A stretch of DNA of 64,000 nt, taken from positions 2,174,463 through 2,238,462 of the forward strand of contig NZ_ATUS01000001.1 of the NCBI RefSeq assembly GCF_000420325.1, given 5' to 3'. A program made the translations under genes and the position numbers. Numbering within the stretch: position 1 is the first letter of the stretch; the number at the start of each line of letters is the position of its first letter. Below are positions 9,169-17,907 of this stretch, piece by piece. This DNA is from Spongiibacter tropicus DSM 19543. Its GTDB lineage: Bacteria > Pseudomonadota > Gammaproteobacteria > Pseudomonadales > Spongiibacteraceae. Under the pieces are notes generated by a model. The model was given only the letters and a program-made list of their open reading frames with translations. It had not been told where the DNA came from and did not search any database.

Positions 9169-11161
9169 AAGGGAAGTGGATGGGCTACGTGCAGTTGCGG
9201 TCTTGCCCGTCATTCTTTTTCACGCGGGGTCATCTTTCTTCAAAGGTGGGTTTGTTGGTGTCGATGTTTTCTTTGTTATAAGTGGATACCTCATATCTAC
9301 AATAATATTTTCTGAGGTTGAGCGAGGTCGATTTAGTATTATAAACTTCTATGAACGGCGCGCGAGGAGGATACTGCCCGCTCTTTTTTTGGTTATTTTT
9401 GCGTCTATTCCATTTGCTTGGCTTTGGATGCTCCCTTCATATTTTAATGACTTCTCTAAAAGTCTAATATTTGTTCCTTTGTTTTCGTCTAATATACTTT
9501 TCTGGACTGAGTCGGGGTATTTTGGAGGCATAAATGAGCTTAAGCCTCTTCTGCACACTTGGAGTTTGGCTGTAGAGGAGCAGTATTACGTTTTTTTCCC
9601 TATATTTGCCATGATTTTTTGGCGGAATAAGAAAAATGTTTTTTTTGTGCTTCTTATTGCTGCTACTGTTGCCAGTTTTTTGGCTGCAGAATGGGCTTCG
9701 TCGCATAAGCCAAGCGCAGCTTTTTTCCTGCTTCCTGCCCGGGTTTGGGAGCTGTTTGTTGGAGTATTTTCTGCGCTTGCTTTGAAGAATGGATTAGATA
9801 GTAAAGTTTCTTCTAGATGCGGAAATTATTTATCGTGGCTTGGCTTGATGTTTGTGGTCGCGTCAATATTTTTATATGACCAATATACCCCGTTTCCTGG
9901 TGTGTATGCACTCCTGCCAACGGTTGGTACCGGTTTGATAATCGTTTTTTCAAGTAAGGATAATTCGTTAGGGCGATTCCTAGGTGGCCGAATTTTTGTA
10001 TGGGTCGGGTTGGTTAGCTACAGTGCATACCTTTGGCATCAGCCAATTTTTGCGTTTGCACGGCATAGGAGTGTTGGTGAGCCGTCGGAATCTCTCATGT
10101 ATTTTTTATCTGTGCTATCTATCGCCTTGGCATATCTCAGTTGGAAATATGTAGAAGCCCCTTTTAGAGATAAAAGTAGATTTTCTAGGGGAAAAATTTT
10201 CCTACTGAGTGGGTGTGGCTCCTTATTGATTTGCGCTGCGGGCGTTTTTGGGTACCTTAACAAAGGTTTCGATGGGCGGTTTTCTTCAGATCAAATATCT
10301 GCTCTTTCTGTCAAGGATGAGTCTTCTTGGAAGGACTTCGATGTTTGTGCTGTGTCAGGTGTCGGTGTGACTGAAATATTGGCGAAGGATTGTTTAGAAA
10401 GTTACAACGGCCCCTTCGTGTATCTGATAGGTGATTCTCATGCTGCTTCAATCTCAAAAGCTCTTCGGGAGGCTCTCAGCGAGAAGGGTGTCAGGCTGGT
10501 TTCATGGACGGAGAACGGCTGTTTTCCGATTCCCGGTACATCTAGGCTTCCTGTTATAGAAAATGGGTTGCACGAACGATACAGGGCTGAGGTTTTTAAT
10601 TTTATTGCTAATCATCCGGCTCCAGTTATTATATCGGCCCGTTGGCGGTTATATTTGGAGGGGCATCGATTTGATAATCAGGAAGGTGGTGTAGAGTCAG
10701 GGAAGAACTCTAAACACTATGTTGTTTCAGACCTAAGTAGTGATATTTATTCTTATGTCGAGAGTGAGTTGATCGGTCTTTCTCGTACAGTTCCCCTGGT
10801 TATAGTCAGTCAGATACCAGAGGCTGGCTGGAGCGTTCCTGAAAGTATTTCTAAAAGAAAAATATACGGGGAGCCTCCATCGTTGTCGACGAGCAGACTA
10901 GTTTTTGAAGAAGCTAATAATCGGGTAAATTTGCTGATGAATAGGTTGTCTAGTGTCGCGACTGTGGTTTATCCCGATGAGTTGCTGTGTAATAGGGTGT
11001 CTAATAGATGTATGAATAACGACGAAGACTTGGTTCCCCTGTATCGTGACGATAATCATCCTTCATATCTTTTGTCGAAATGGATTTCAAATTTTATAGT
11101 AGAGAAAAACACGGGGTTAATTAGCCTTAAGAAAGCCGGAGACGAAGGGGTTTCTATGTAG
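9158..11161 (+). CDS. Acyltransferase 3 - SGNH fusion (OafA-like O-acetyltransferase)
   Basis: This 667-residue protein begins [20 protein letters not shown], the usual start of AT3-SGNH enzymes. I prefer the ATG at 9158, with AAGGGGGCGGGA upstream, over the ATG at 9128. The N-terminal ~360 residues form about ten membrane helices with the RxxR-containing [12 protein letters not shown] loop and [15 protein letters not shown]-terminal SGNH hydrolase-like domain has GDSHAAS (block I) and DDNHPSYL (block V). Such proteins take acetyl from the cytoplasmic side and place it on a periplasmic glycan. Here the likely target is the polysaccharide of this locus. It ends the AT-rich gene run. Confidence 0.92.
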   Translation: MEYRREVDGLRAVAVLPVILFHAGSSFFKGGFVGVDVFFVISGYLISTIIFSEVERGRFSIINFYERRARRILPALFLVIFASIPFAWLWMLPSYFNDFSKSLIFVPLFSSNILFWTESGYFGGINELKPLLHTWSLAVEEQYYVFFPIFAMIFWRNKKNVFFVLLIAATVASFLAAEWASSHKPSAAFFLLPARVWELFVGVFSALALKNGLDSKVSSRCGNYLSWLGLMFVVASIFLYDQYTPFPGVYALLPTVGTGLIIVFSSKDNSLGRFLGGRIFVWVGLVSYSAYLWHQPIFAFARHRSVGEPSESLMYFLSVLSIALAYLSWKYVEAPFRDKSRFSRGKIFLLSGCGSLLICAAGVFGYLNKGFDGRFSSDQISALSVKDESSWKDFDVCAVSGVGVTEILAKDCLESYNGPFVYLIGDSHAASISKALREALSEKGVRLVSWTENGCFPIPGTSRLPVIENGLHERYRAEVFNFIANHPAPVIISARWRLYLEGHRFDNQEGGVESGKNSKHYVVSDLSSDIYSYVESELIGLSRTVPLVIVSQIPEAGWSVPESISKRKIYGEPPSLSTSRLVFEEANNRVNLLMNRLSSVATVVYPDELLCNRVSNRCMNNDEDLVPLYRDDNHPSYLLSKWISNFIVEKNTGLISLKKAGDEGVSM

Positions 11162-11192
11162 GCGCAATCGTCTATGTTGGATGGGTGTTTCT

Positions 11193-12539
11193 ATGAAAGT
11201 AACAGTTTTTGGGATTGGTTATGTTGGTTTAGTGCAGGCCGCTGTGCTGGCCGGTGTTGGTCACAATGTCGTATGTGTTGATGTCAACGCCGAACGGGTT
11301 AAGAATCTTAAAAAGGGGTTGATCCCAATATATGAGCCCGGCTTGGAACCATTGGTTAAAGCCAATGTCGAGGCTGGCCGTTTACATTTCACCACCGATG
11401 CAGAGCAAGGTGTGAAGCATGGTGTCGTTCAGTTTATCGCTGTGGGGACACCGCCAGATGAAGATGGTTCGGCTGATTTGCAGTATGTGTTGGCGGTCGC
11501 CAAAACTATTGCCACATACATGGAATCTCATCGGATTATTGTCGACAAATCTACGGTGCCCGTCGGTACGGCGGATAAGGTCAAGGCGGCCGTTGAAGCG
11601 GTGCTGAGTGAACGGGGCGTCGATGTGCCGTTTGATGTGGTATCCAATCCTGAGTTTTTGAAGGAGGGTGCAGCGGTTGCCGATTGTCAGCGCCCTGATC
11701 GGATTGTTATCGGTACGGATAACCCGAAGGTTGAAGAAAAGATGCGCGAGCTGTATGCGCCTTTCAACCGGAATCATGAAAAGTTGATAGTGATGGATGT
11801 GCGCTCGGCTGAGCTGACTAAGTACGCAGCTAACTGTATGTTGGCGACCAAGATCAGTTTTATGAATGAGATCGCTAATCTGGCTGAGCGCCTGGGTGCC
11901 GATGTTGAGAAAGTGCGTCAGGGTATTGGTTCTGATCCACGTATTGGTTACCACTTTATTTATCCTGGCTGTGGCTATGGCGGATCATGTTTCCCGAAGG
12001 ATGTTCAGGCGTTGGTGCGGACGGCTGAAAAGGTTGGCTATGTGCCGGAGTTATTGCGTTCTGTCGAGTCAGTAAACCGTAGGCAAAAGAATAAGCTGTT
12101 TGATGGACTCTCTGCGTATTTCGATGGTGATCTTGGCGGTAAGAAAATCGCACTCTGGGGCTTATCGTTTAAACCCAATACTGACGATATGCGAGATGCC
12201 CCGAGTCGGGTGTTGATGGAAGCCTTATGGGCGGCAGGGGCTAGTGTTCAAGCCTACGATCCCGAGGCGATGAATGAGACCCAGCGTATTTATGGCAGTC
12301 GCCCTGATCTGACGTTGATGGGGACTAAAGAAGCCGCATTAAGTGGTGCGGATGCCTTGGTTGTGTGTACAGAATGGAACGTGTTTAAGGCGCCGGATTT
12401 TGAAGAGATTAAGGCCGCACTGTCGCATCCGGTAATTGTAGATGGTCGGAATCAGTATGACCCGGAATTGGTTGAGGGTTATGGTTTGGCGTATTACGGC
12501 ATCGGTCGTGGGCGGAGTGTTCGGATTGTTGAGGGTTAG
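11193..12539 (+). CDS. ugd: UDP-glucose 6-dehydrogenase
   Basis: This 448-residue enzyme oxidises UDP-glucose twice with NAD to UDP-glucuronate. The N-terminal Rossmann loop is GIGYVG (residues 7-12). [12 protein letters not shown] and [13 protein letters not shown] follow, and the catalytic cysteine is C266 in [11 protein letters not shown] at 11193 gives the canonical [12 protein letters not shown] start; an in-frame ATG four codons earlier is possible. [16 protein letters not shown] favours Ugd over GDP-mannose dehydrogenase (AlgD). From here base composition becomes clearly richer in G and C than in the upstream sugar genes. It lies 31 bases after the acyltransferase and may be transcribed with it. 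Confidence 0.93.
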   Translation: MKVTVFGIGYVGLVQAAVLAGVGHNVVCVDVNAERVKNLKKGLIPIYEPGLEPLVKANVEAGRLHFTTDAEQGVKHGVVQFIAVGTPPDEDGSADLQYVLAVAKTIATYMESHRIIVDKSTVPVGTADKVKAAVEAVLSERGVDVPFDVVSNPEFLKEGAAVADCQRPDRIVIGTDNPKVEEKMRELYAPFNRNHEKLIVMDVRSAELTKYAANCMLATKISFMNEIANLAERLGADVEKVRQGIGSDPRIGYHFIYPGCGYGGSCFPKDVQALVRTAEKVGYVPELLRSVESVNRRQKNKLFDGLSAYFDGDLGGKKIALWGLSFKPNTDDMRDAPSRVLMEALWAAGASVQAYDPEAMNETQRIYGSRPDLTLMGTKEAALSGADALVVCTEWNVFKAPDFEEIKAALSHPVIVDGRNQYDPELVEGYGLAYYGIGRGRSVRIVEG

Positions 12540-12590
12540 GTTGAAGCTGCCTTTGGTTTAGAGCGGAAGGTGGCTTTGAGTACGGTGGTG

Positions 12591-12620
12591 CTGGATGCCG
12601 GATCGGGTCCGGCATGACGG
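12591..12620 (+). repeat. Small palindromic intergenic repeat, copy 1
   Basis: The arms ATGCCGGA (12595-12602) and TCCGGCAT (12608-12615) form an 8-bp stem with loop TCGGG. They are preceded by CTGG and followed by GACGG. The same layout CTGGAT-stem-loop-stem-GACGG recurs at 14427, 15963, 17269 and 19751. Confidence 0.75.
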
Positions 12621-12667
12621 TGATCTGGGTGTGATGGAACATTGCGTATCGTTTGTTCCTTCATGCG

Positions 12668-12697
12668 GTCATACCTGACTTGAGCCGGGGTCCAGGG
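12668..12697 (-). repeat. Small palindromic intergenic repeat, degenerate copy 2 (inverted)
   Basis: Read on the minus strand this is CCTGGACCCCGGCTCAAG followed by TCAGGTATGAC. It has the same order of elements as the other copies (CTGGA, CCCGG, TCAAG, ATGAC) but a poorly conserved stem. It lies about 50 bases from copy 1 in the opposite orientation. Confidence 0.5.
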
Positions 12698-12812
12698 TCT
12701 CGGCCCCCGGGGTTGTAAGCTTGGCAGAGAGCTTAGATTGGACTCGTTAGTGCCCGCAGGGCAATAGTGAGAAGTAGGGCTTGAGTTTTTGCGCCATGTC
12801 GCGGCGGCTTAT

Positions 12813-12835
12813 CTACTAGCGTAGTAGTATTTAAT
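12813..12835 (+). promoter_or_regulatory. Inverted repeat and -10-like tract upstream of manC
   Basis: CTACTA (12813-12818), GCG, TAGTAG (12822-12827) is a perfect 6-bp inverted repeat. It is directly followed by TATTTAAT (12828-12835), which could serve as a -10 element about 45 bases before the manC start. The arrangement could be an operator next to a promoter. No good -35 is obvious. Confidence 0.3.
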
Positions 12836-12881
12836 AGCGAGTTTGTTGTTTTATCCAAATTCAGGATGAGAGGGTTTTTTC

Positions 12882-14303
12882 ATGTACGCAGTCGTGATGG
12901 CCGGCGGTAGTGGAAGCCGTTTGTGGCCAGCTAGTCGAGGGCGTTTTCCAAAACAGTTTCTGGCCATTACTGGTGAAAAAACGATGCTGCAGGAAACGCT
13001 GGCGCGGCTGCATGGTGTTGCGACCGATGGCAGCACGGTTATCTGCAACGAGGAGCATCGCTTTATTGTTGCTCAGCAGGCGCATGAGGCCGGAGAGAAG
13101 TTGTCGTCGATAATTCTTGAACCAGTGGGAAGAAACACTGCCCCGGCTATCGCCCTGGCGGCATTTGATCTTCTTGAACAAAGCGAGTCATCTTCGCCGT
13201 TGATGCTGGTGATGGCTGCGGATCACCTCATTCAGGATGTTAAGGCGTTTCAGGAGGCGGTGGCGAAGGCCTCTGTTGAAGCGGAAGCCGGGAATCTTGT
13301 GACATTTGGTATTGTGCCGGAGAGCGCACATACCGGGTATGGCTATATTCGCCGTGGCGCATCACAAGGGGTGGCTTATAAAGTTGAAGAGTTTGTAGAA
13401 AAGCCGGACGCGGATACAGCACAGTCCTATTTGGATAATGGCGGCTACTACTGGAATAGCGGTATGTTCATGTTTGCGGCAGATGCCTATCTGGCCGAGC
13501 TGGAAGCCCATCGGCCTGATATTTACGCGGCGTGTAAGCAGGCCTATGCCGAGCGAAGTCGGGATGTGGATTTTCTGCGTGTGGGCACGGAGGCATTTTC
13601 CGAGTGCCCGGACGACTCCGTTGACTACGCGGTAATGGAAAAAACCAGTAAAGCTGTTGTGGTGCCGTTATCTGCTGGCTGGAGTGATGTTGGGGCTTGG
13701 TCGTCACTGTGGGAAGTGGCCGATGGCAATGATGATGGCAATGTCGTGTCTGGCGATGTGCTGACCCATAATACCCGCAACAGTTATATCCGCGCTGAAC
13801 ATCGTCTGGTGGCAACTGTGGGGCTGAGCGATGTGGTCGTTGTTGAAAGCAACGATGCGGTTCTCGTTGCAGACAAGCATCAGGTTCAGGATGTGAAGAA
13901 GATCGTTGAGCAGTTGAAGCTCGAAGGACGGAACGAGGTGCTGCATCACCGCCATGTTCATCGGCCCTGGGGCGTTTACGATTCCATTGATAATGGCGAG
14001 CGCTATCAAGTTAAGCGTATTACCGTGAATCCTGGCGCGAAGTTATCGGTGCAAATGCATCATCACCGCGCTGAGCATTGGATTGTCGTGTCAGGTACGG
14101 CAAAAGTGACCAATGGCGATAAGGAAATTATGCTCACGGAAAACCAGTCGACATACATTCCTGTTGGTGTGGTGCATGCCTTGGAAAACCCCGGGGTGAT
14201 TCCGCTGGAGCTGATTGAGGTTCAGTCGGGCTCGTACCTGGGTGAGGACGACATTGTGCGCTTTGAAGACCGTTACGGCAGGGCGCCTGCTGAAGCAAAG
14301 TGA
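12882..14303 (+). CDS. manC: Mannose-1-phosphate guanylyltransferase / mannose-6-phosphate isomerase (bifunctional)
   Basis: This is a two-domain enzyme of 473 residues, as in the AlgA/ManC/CpsB family. The N-terminal nucleotidyltransferase begins [20 protein letters not shown] with PKQF, and carries [15 protein letters not shown] and the FVEKPD stretch. The C-terminal cupin domain with [18 protein letters not shown] is the type II phosphomannose isomerase part. It makes GDP-mannose from fructose-6-phosphate via mannose phosphates, together with a phosphomannomutase not seen here. The ATG follows AGGATGAGAGG. It probably feeds the polysaccharide locus upstream. It is a single-gene unit closed by a hairpin terminator. 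Confidence 0.93.
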   Translation: MYAVVMAGGSGSRLWPASRGRFPKQFLAITGEKTMLQETLARLHGVATDGSTVICNEEHRFIVAQQAHEAGEKLSSIILEPVGRNTAPAIALAAFDLLEQSESSSPLMLVMAADHLIQDVKAFQEAVAKASVEAEAGNLVTFGIVPESAHTGYGYIRRGASQGVAYKVEEFVEKPDADTAQSYLDNGGYYWNSGMFMFAADAYLAELEAHRPDIYAACKQAYAERSRDVDFLRVGTEAFSECPDDSVDYAVMEKTSKAVVVPLSAGWSDVGAWSSLWEVADGNDDGNVVSGDVLTHNTRNSYIRAEHRLVATVGLSDVVVVESNDAVLVADKHQVQDVKKIVEQLKLEGRNEVLHHRHVHRPWGVYDSIDNGERYQVKRITVNPGAKLSVQMHHHRAEHWIVVSGTAKVTNGDKEIMLTENQSTYIPVGVVHALENPGVIPLELIEVQSGSYLGEDDIVRFEDRYGRAPAEAK

Positions 14304-14323
14304 GTATTTGCTGCTGACGCAAG

Positions 14324-14347
14324 GCCCAGGAATACCTGGGCTTTTTT
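14324..14347 (+). terminator. Rho-independent terminator after manC
   Basis: GCCCAGG (14324-14330), loop AATA and CCTGGGC (14335-14341) form a 7-bp stem directly followed by six T residues, 20 bases after the manC stop. Confidence 0.85.
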
Positions 14348-14635
14348 ATGTAGGTTCTTTGAAGAGAATTGGTCACCCTCGCGTCGAGTTTAGCTGGGTA
14401 TGGTGAGTGATTAGACCTGCGGTGGTGTTGGATGCTGGATTGGGTCCGGCATGACGGGGTTGAGGATTTTTGAGGCGTTCCGTCTTACGGCTTGCTGTGG
14501 CTAATTCAGTCACCCCCTAGCCAGGAACTGAACTACAGGGCCACGGAATTTTGATTCGGCGTTACGAGTCATATCGAGTCAGACAACAAAATTGGATGCA
14601 CATATAGCTGTGTGCGAGTAATGAACGAGGAAGAC
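14348..14635. other. Intergenic region manC-galE
   Basis: There is no credible gene here. The space contains repeat copy 3 (14427-14457) and the galE leader. The galE ribosome-binding site GAGGAAG lies at 14627-14633. Confidence 0.6.
14427..14457 (+). repeat. Small palindromic intergenic repeat, copy 3
   Basis: ATGCTGGA (14432-14439) and TCCGGCAT (14445-14452) form an 8-bp stem with one G-T pair and loop TTGGG. The flanks TTGG and GACGG match copy 1. Confidence 0.7.
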
Positions 14636-15655
14636 ATGGCAACGATTCTGGTTACTGGCGGTGCAGGCTATATCGGCAGCCACACGGTGGTTGAACTGCA
14701 GCAGCAGGGGCACGCGGTTGTTGTTCTGGACAACTTGGTAAACAGCAATATAAAAGTGCTTGAGCGGATAGAGCAGATCACGGGTATTGCCCCGGAGTTT
14801 GTTCACGCGGATATCCGTGATGCCGAAGCGCTTGATCGGGTATTTGGGAGTTACGCGATTGATGCAGTGATTCATTTCGCCGGTTTGAAAGCGGTGGGAG
14901 AGAGCGTCGAGCAACCACTGAAGTATTACGAGAATAACGTGAATGGCACGTTGGTGCTGTGCGAAGCCATGGCCAGAGCGGAGGTATTTCGTTTGGTCTT
15001 CAGCTCTTCGGCAACCGTGTATGGCCCTGATGCGCCGGTGCCCTACGAGGAAACGATGCCTCTCGGGCAGCCCTCAAGCCCCTATGGCGCCTCCAAGGCG
15101 ATGGTTGAGCGGGTGTTGGCGGATATCTGCGTGGCAGATGACCGCTGGGCCATTGCCGCGCTGCGCTATTTTAATCCGATCGGTGCCCATGAGTCGGGCT
15201 TGATTGGCGAGGATCCGCTGGGTATTCCCAACAATCTGATGCCCTTTATCAGTCGTGTTGCGGTGGGCAAGCTGGAGCAGTTGGCGATTTTTGGTGACGA
15301 TTATGAAACGCCTGATGGCACCTGCATTCGCGATTATTTGCATGTGGTGGATTTGGCCGATGGCCACTGTCGTGCCCTGCAGGTACTGGATCAGCCGGGC
15401 TTACACGCGATTAATCTTGGCACAGGTAATGGCGTTTCTGTTCTGGAGATGGTGACGGCGTTTGTCGAAGTCACTGGCCAGAATGTGCCGTATCAGTATG
15501 CGCCGCGTAGAAGCGGTGATCTTCCCGCGTTTTGGGCAAATGCCGATAAGGCGGCGACGCTTCTTGGTTGGCGTGCGGCAAGCAGCCTGGAAAAAATGAT
15601 GGAAGATACCTGGCGTTGGCAAAGCCAGAATCCAGATGGTTATCGCGATCAGTAA
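14636..15655 (+). CDS. galE: UDP-glucose 4-epimerase
   Basis: This extended short-chain dehydrogenase of 339 residues interconverts UDP-glucose and UDP-galactose using bound NAD. The Rossmann motif GGAGYIGSHT lies at the start. VIHFAGLKAVGESVEQPL, the FSSSATVYG serine strand and the YGASK catalytic Tyr-Lys pair follow in the usual spacing, then RYFNPIGAHESG. I chose ATG at 14636 because GAGGAAG sits just upstream; an in-frame GTG at 14612 would add eight residues. It would supply UDP-galactose for the surface polysaccharide or for LPS. It stands alone between two repeat-bearing spacers. Confidence 0.93.
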   Translation: MATILVTGGAGYIGSHTVVELQQQGHAVVVLDNLVNSNIKVLERIEQITGIAPEFVHADIRDAEALDRVFGSYAIDAVIHFAGLKAVGESVEQPLKYYENNVNGTLVLCEAMARAEVFRLVFSSSATVYGPDAPVPYEETMPLGQPSSPYGASKAMVERVLADICVADDRWAIAALRYFNPIGAHESGLIGEDPLGIPNNLMPFISRVAVGKLEQLAIFGDDYETPDGTCIRDYLHVVDLADGHCRALQVLDQPGLHAINLGTGNGVSVLEMVTAFVEVTGQNVPYQYAPRRSGDLPAFWANADKAATLLGWRAASSLEKMMEDTWRWQSQNPDGYRDQ

Positions 15656-15710
15656 TTAAGGCCTTCAGCGTAATTTCTACTGGGTCGAATAGAAAAAGAA
15701 AAGAACGGCA

Positions 15711-15731
15711 GGAAGGCGGCCGCCTTCCTTT
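15711..15731. terminator. Possible galE terminator
   Basis: A perfect 8-bp stem GGAAGGCG/CGCCTTCC with a GC loop is followed by TTT only. The loop is too tight and the U-tract short, so termination is uncertain. Confidence 0.35.
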
Positions 15732-15962
15732 GTGGCGACGTCGCACAATCCTTTGCTGACTCTCGTCCTTGAGACAGCCTTCCATGCCAACGGCTCATCC
15801 TGAGCCTATGAGAAATATAGTCCCTATTTCCCACCCTGCAAAGGAATGTAGACAATTTTTTCTATTTAATTATCTGCTGACCGGGTTGCCATTCCGTCTC
15901 ACTGGCAGGCTTAAGGTCTGAGCGGTTTGCGCTCTGTGTGTATGCCACGGCATTCAGTGGTG

Positions 15963-15990
15963 CTGGCTCCCGGGCCAAGCCCGGGATGGC
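15963..15990 (+). repeat. Small palindromic intergenic repeat, copy 4
   Basis: TCCCGGG (15968-15974), loop CCAAG and CCCGGGA (15980-15986) form a perfect 7-bp stem, with CTGGC before and TGGCG after. Confidence 0.75.
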
Positions 15991-16009
15991 GTTGTGGCTC
16001 GAGAGAGGA

Positions 16010-17077
16010 CTACTCGGTGGGTCGGTATAGCCCTTTACCATTAATCTTTGGCAGGTCGTAGGCGGCAACCATTCCCGGTGCGTGTGCGACGACGCCGGGG
16101 ATGGCGTTGACGATCGCGGTAGCGGTTTGAATCACGCCGCCCACCGCGTGATCGCCATTGCTGTCTTCCATATCCATACTGACCGTCATCTTGGGTTCGC
16201 CTTCGATGATGACGCGGTAGCCCTTTCCTGTTGGCCAGTGCGGAGCAATATCGTCTGTAATACGCGTGATGTGTTCAAGGACGATAGCGTCGCGGCCGTC
16301 GACGACGGCCCTGACTTCGAAACGCATGGCGCCGGTCGTGCCTTTTTTGAAGACGCCCATCGCATTTTCGGTATCGGCCTCCAACGGCAGGCGCTCGTGG
16401 ACTTCGTAAACGCGTTCAACCTCCAGGCCTAGCGCGGCTGCAACCGACCGCACAGAGCCGCCCCAACCCATAGAGAGCATGCCGGGTGCAAACAGTACGC
16501 AATCGTGATCGACGGGATAGCCGAAGCCCATGACTTCGCGGATGGTATTTTCCTGTTCATAGGTGGCGTAGTTGATGATTTCCTGCATGCGAATGTGGGA
16601 CCAGTGTTCGCTGAGCCCGGTAAATACCAGCGGCATGGTGTCGTTCGCGAAACCGGGATCGATACCATTGTTGAAGCAAGTGGCGTTTCCTTGGGTGCAG
16701 GCGGCCTTTATGGGCTCCGCGATGAAGGCCACATCCGGATTGTCGGGATACTGCAGCATAAACAGCGAGGAGGCGACGACGTTAATCCCGCGGCGCAGGC
16801 AGCGTGCTTGATCTTCCGCCGCTTCCATCATGCGGGTTTCGGAGTGAGCGGTGTAGACCACGCAATCGGGCTGTAGATCGAGCACCGCGTCGATGTCGTG
16901 ACTGGCGCTGATACCGCATGCCTGGTCTAGGCCCGCGAGTTGAGCGGCGTCTTGCCCGGACTTGGCTTCACTGCTGACGATATGGCCAACCAGCTCCAGC
17001 TCAGGGTGATTGAGTACCGCGCGAATGGCGTATTTACCGACATTGCCGGTTCCCCAGGTAACGACTTTATATGACAT
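16010..17077 (-). CDS. NAD(P)-dependent reductase of the DapB / diaminopentanoate dehydrogenase type
   Basis: This is a 355-residue protein with an N-terminal Rossmann fold, VVTWGTGNVGKYAIRAVLNH. A mid-protein segment, NGIDPGFANDTMPLVFTGL, is typical of DapB-like oxidoreductases often annotated as NAD(P)H-dependent amine dehydrogenases or 2,4-diaminopentanoate dehydrogenase relatives. The true substrate is unknown. Homologues are, from general knowledge, common in actinobacteria and in steroid- or lipid-degrading gammaproteobacteria. It is not true DapB, since the length and C-terminal domain differ. It is transcribed alone on the minus strand between two repeat-bearing spacers. Confidence 0.75.
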   Translation of the reverse strand: MSYKVVTWGTGNVGKYAIRAVLNHPELELVGHIVSSEAKSGQDAAQLAGLDQACGISASHDIDAVLDLQPDCVVYTAHSETRMMEAAEDQARCLRRGINVVASSLFMLQYPDNPDVAFIAEPIKAACTQGNATCFNNGIDPGFANDTMPLVFTGLSEHWSHIRMQEIINYATYEQENTIREVMGFGYPVDHDCVLFAPGMLSMGWGGSVRSVAAALGLEVERVYEVHERLPLEADTENAMGVFKKGTTGAMRFEVRAVVDGRDAIVLEHITRITDDIAPHWPTGKGYRVIIEGEPKMTVSMDMEDSNGDHAVGGVIQTATAIVNAIPGVVAHAPGMVAAYDLPKINGKGLYRPTE

Positions 17078-17268
17078 GACTTTTCCCAGCGGTTGTTTTG
17101 GTTTTATTACGTTCGAACCGATGGAAAAGAGCTTAACAGTGCGAATACTAATTCTCTAAGTGGCTTTAGTATGACATAGAAGACCGTGGCGACGTTTCTG
17201 GTGTCGTTGGATGGTCTGTCGGTGTTGTGGCCTGGCTGGGCGCGGAGGAGGATTCCGAACTGGGTGGT

Positions 17269-17299
17269 TCTGGATCCCGGGTCAAGCCCGGGATGACGG
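17269..17299 (+). repeat. Small palindromic intergenic repeat, copy 5
   Basis: ATCCCGGG (17274-17281), loop TCAAG and CCCGGGAT (17287-17294) form a perfect 8-bp stem, flanked by TCTGG and GACGG. This is the cleanest copy in the window. Confidence 0.8.
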
Positions 17300-17391
17300 T
17301 GTAGGGAACGGGGTGGCGGCCATCTTATATTGCTGTTTTGGCCTAGGTTTGGCATGTGGACGATTGGGACTACGGGCCCCACTCGCTCAGT

Positions 17392-17420
17392 GTCACTCCG
17401 CCCCCGAGCCGGGGACAGGG
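17392..17420 (-). repeat. Small palindromic intergenic repeat, degenerate copy 6 (inverted)
   Basis: On the minus strand it reads CCCTGTCCCCGGCTCGGG followed by GGCGGAGTGAC. It keeps the order CTG, CCCGG, CTC and GTGAC of the family but has a shortened stem (CCCC/GGGG). Confidence 0.45.
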
Positions 17421-17488
17421 CTTCTGAGTTTGGGCCCGGTTCGTTGGCAACGGCTGCCATTTCGCAAGCCGCCCCCATTGCTATCTTA

Positions 17489-17827
17489 TTATCGGGCGGT
17501 TAACGCCTTGCCTTCGAAGTCGATACCTTCCCAGCCGTGTTGAATAAAGTTGCGGATATTAGCGTGATCACTGCCTTCGGGGTTTTGCAGAACGTCTTTA
17601 CGGTAGTAGTCGCCGAACGCATTCAGGGTCTGCTGCGGGCTCAGGCCTTTCAGTTTGCCAAAGGCGAAAATCTTGCACGAGCCATTATTCGTTCCGGCAT
17701 CGTTGTGCGTGTCGCCATTGCGAAAGGCGGTGGGCTGAAAGTCGTAGTGAGTATCAATATGGCTGATGACATCGGCAAAGTCAGCGGTGCCGTCGGCCAG
17801 TTGTTGCAGCAGGGCCTGCTCGCTCAT
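17489..17827 (-). CDS. HopJ-family protein
   Basis: This is a small soluble protein of 112 residues starting MSEQALLQQLADGTADFADV. I chose ATG at 17827 because GAAGAG lies nine bases upstream; an ATG two codons earlier is too close to that site. The conserved stretches YDFQPTAFRNG, NGSCKIFAFGKL and YYRKDVLQNPEGSDHANIRNF match the HopJ (HopPmaJ) family. That family was named as a type III effector of plant pathogens but is widespread in free-living proteobacteria. No secretion genes are near, so an intracellular housekeeping role is more likely here. Function is unknown. Confidence 0.8.
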   Translation of the reverse strand: MSEQALLQQLADGTADFADVISHIDTHYDFQPTAFRNGDTHNDAGTNNGSCKIFAFGKLKGLSPQQTLNAFGDYYRKDVLQNPEGSDHANIRNFIQHGWEGIDFEGKALTAR

Positions 17828-17860
17828 GGGCATGATCTCTTCGGTGGTAAAAGGGTGGGG

Positions 17861-17866
17861 ATTATA
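17861..17866 (-). promoter_or_regulatory. Candidate -10 element for the HopJ-family gene
   Basis: TATAAT is present on the minus strand about 34 bases before the chosen start. The -35 would fall in the preceding terminator hairpin and is not convincing. Confidence 0.3.
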
Positions 17867-17869
17867 GAG

Positions 17870-17897
17870 AAAAGCGGCGGGCCTCACAGGCCCGCCG
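17870..17897 (-). terminator. Rho-independent terminator after the TIGR03545 gene
   Basis: On the minus strand CGGCGGGCCT, loop GTG and AGGCCCGCCG form a 10-bp stem (17875-17897), followed by CTTTTCT. It begins 10 bases after the stop of the upstream gene. Confidence 0.75.
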
Positions 17898-17907
17898 TTA
17901 CCGCGGT

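Larger units (their letters stand above)
12540..12881. other. Intergenic region ugd-manC with repeats and promoter-like sequence
   Basis: No credible gene is visible in these 342 bases. The space holds one good and one degenerate copy of the small palindromic repeat described elsewhere (12591-12620 and 12668-12697). It also holds a short inverted repeat (12813-12827) followed by an AT-rich promoter-like tract. The manC ribosome-binding site AGGATGAGAGG lies just before 12882. No transcription terminator with a U-tract is evident after ugd. Confidence 0.6.
15656..16009. other. Intergenic region between galE and the DapB-like gene
   Basis: Two genes end here in a tail-to-tail arrangement and no gene is supported in the 354 bases. 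GGAAGGCG-GC-CGCCTTCC (15711-15728) is a perfect palindrome followed by TTT, possibly a weak terminator for galE. Repeat copy 4 sits near the end of the spacer (15963-15990). Confidence 0.55.
17078..17488. other. Intergenic region with two palindromic repeat copies
   Basis: These 411 bases hold no supported gene. They contain repeat copy 5 (17269-17299) and a degenerate inverted copy 6 (17392-17420), about 100 bases apart in opposite orientation. The same paired arrangement is seen after ugd. Short open frames here run through the repeats and lack ribosome-binding sites. Confidence 0.6.

Noticed and set aside
11193..12539. GDP-mannose 6-dehydrogenase (AlgD) because manC is next
   Set aside because: The [16 protein letters not shown] block and the overall sequence agree with UDP-glucose dehydrogenase, and no alginate genes are present.
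17489..17887. Evidence for a type III secretion locus
   Set aside because: Only the HopJ family name suggests it. No secretion, chaperone or hrp-type genes are in the window.
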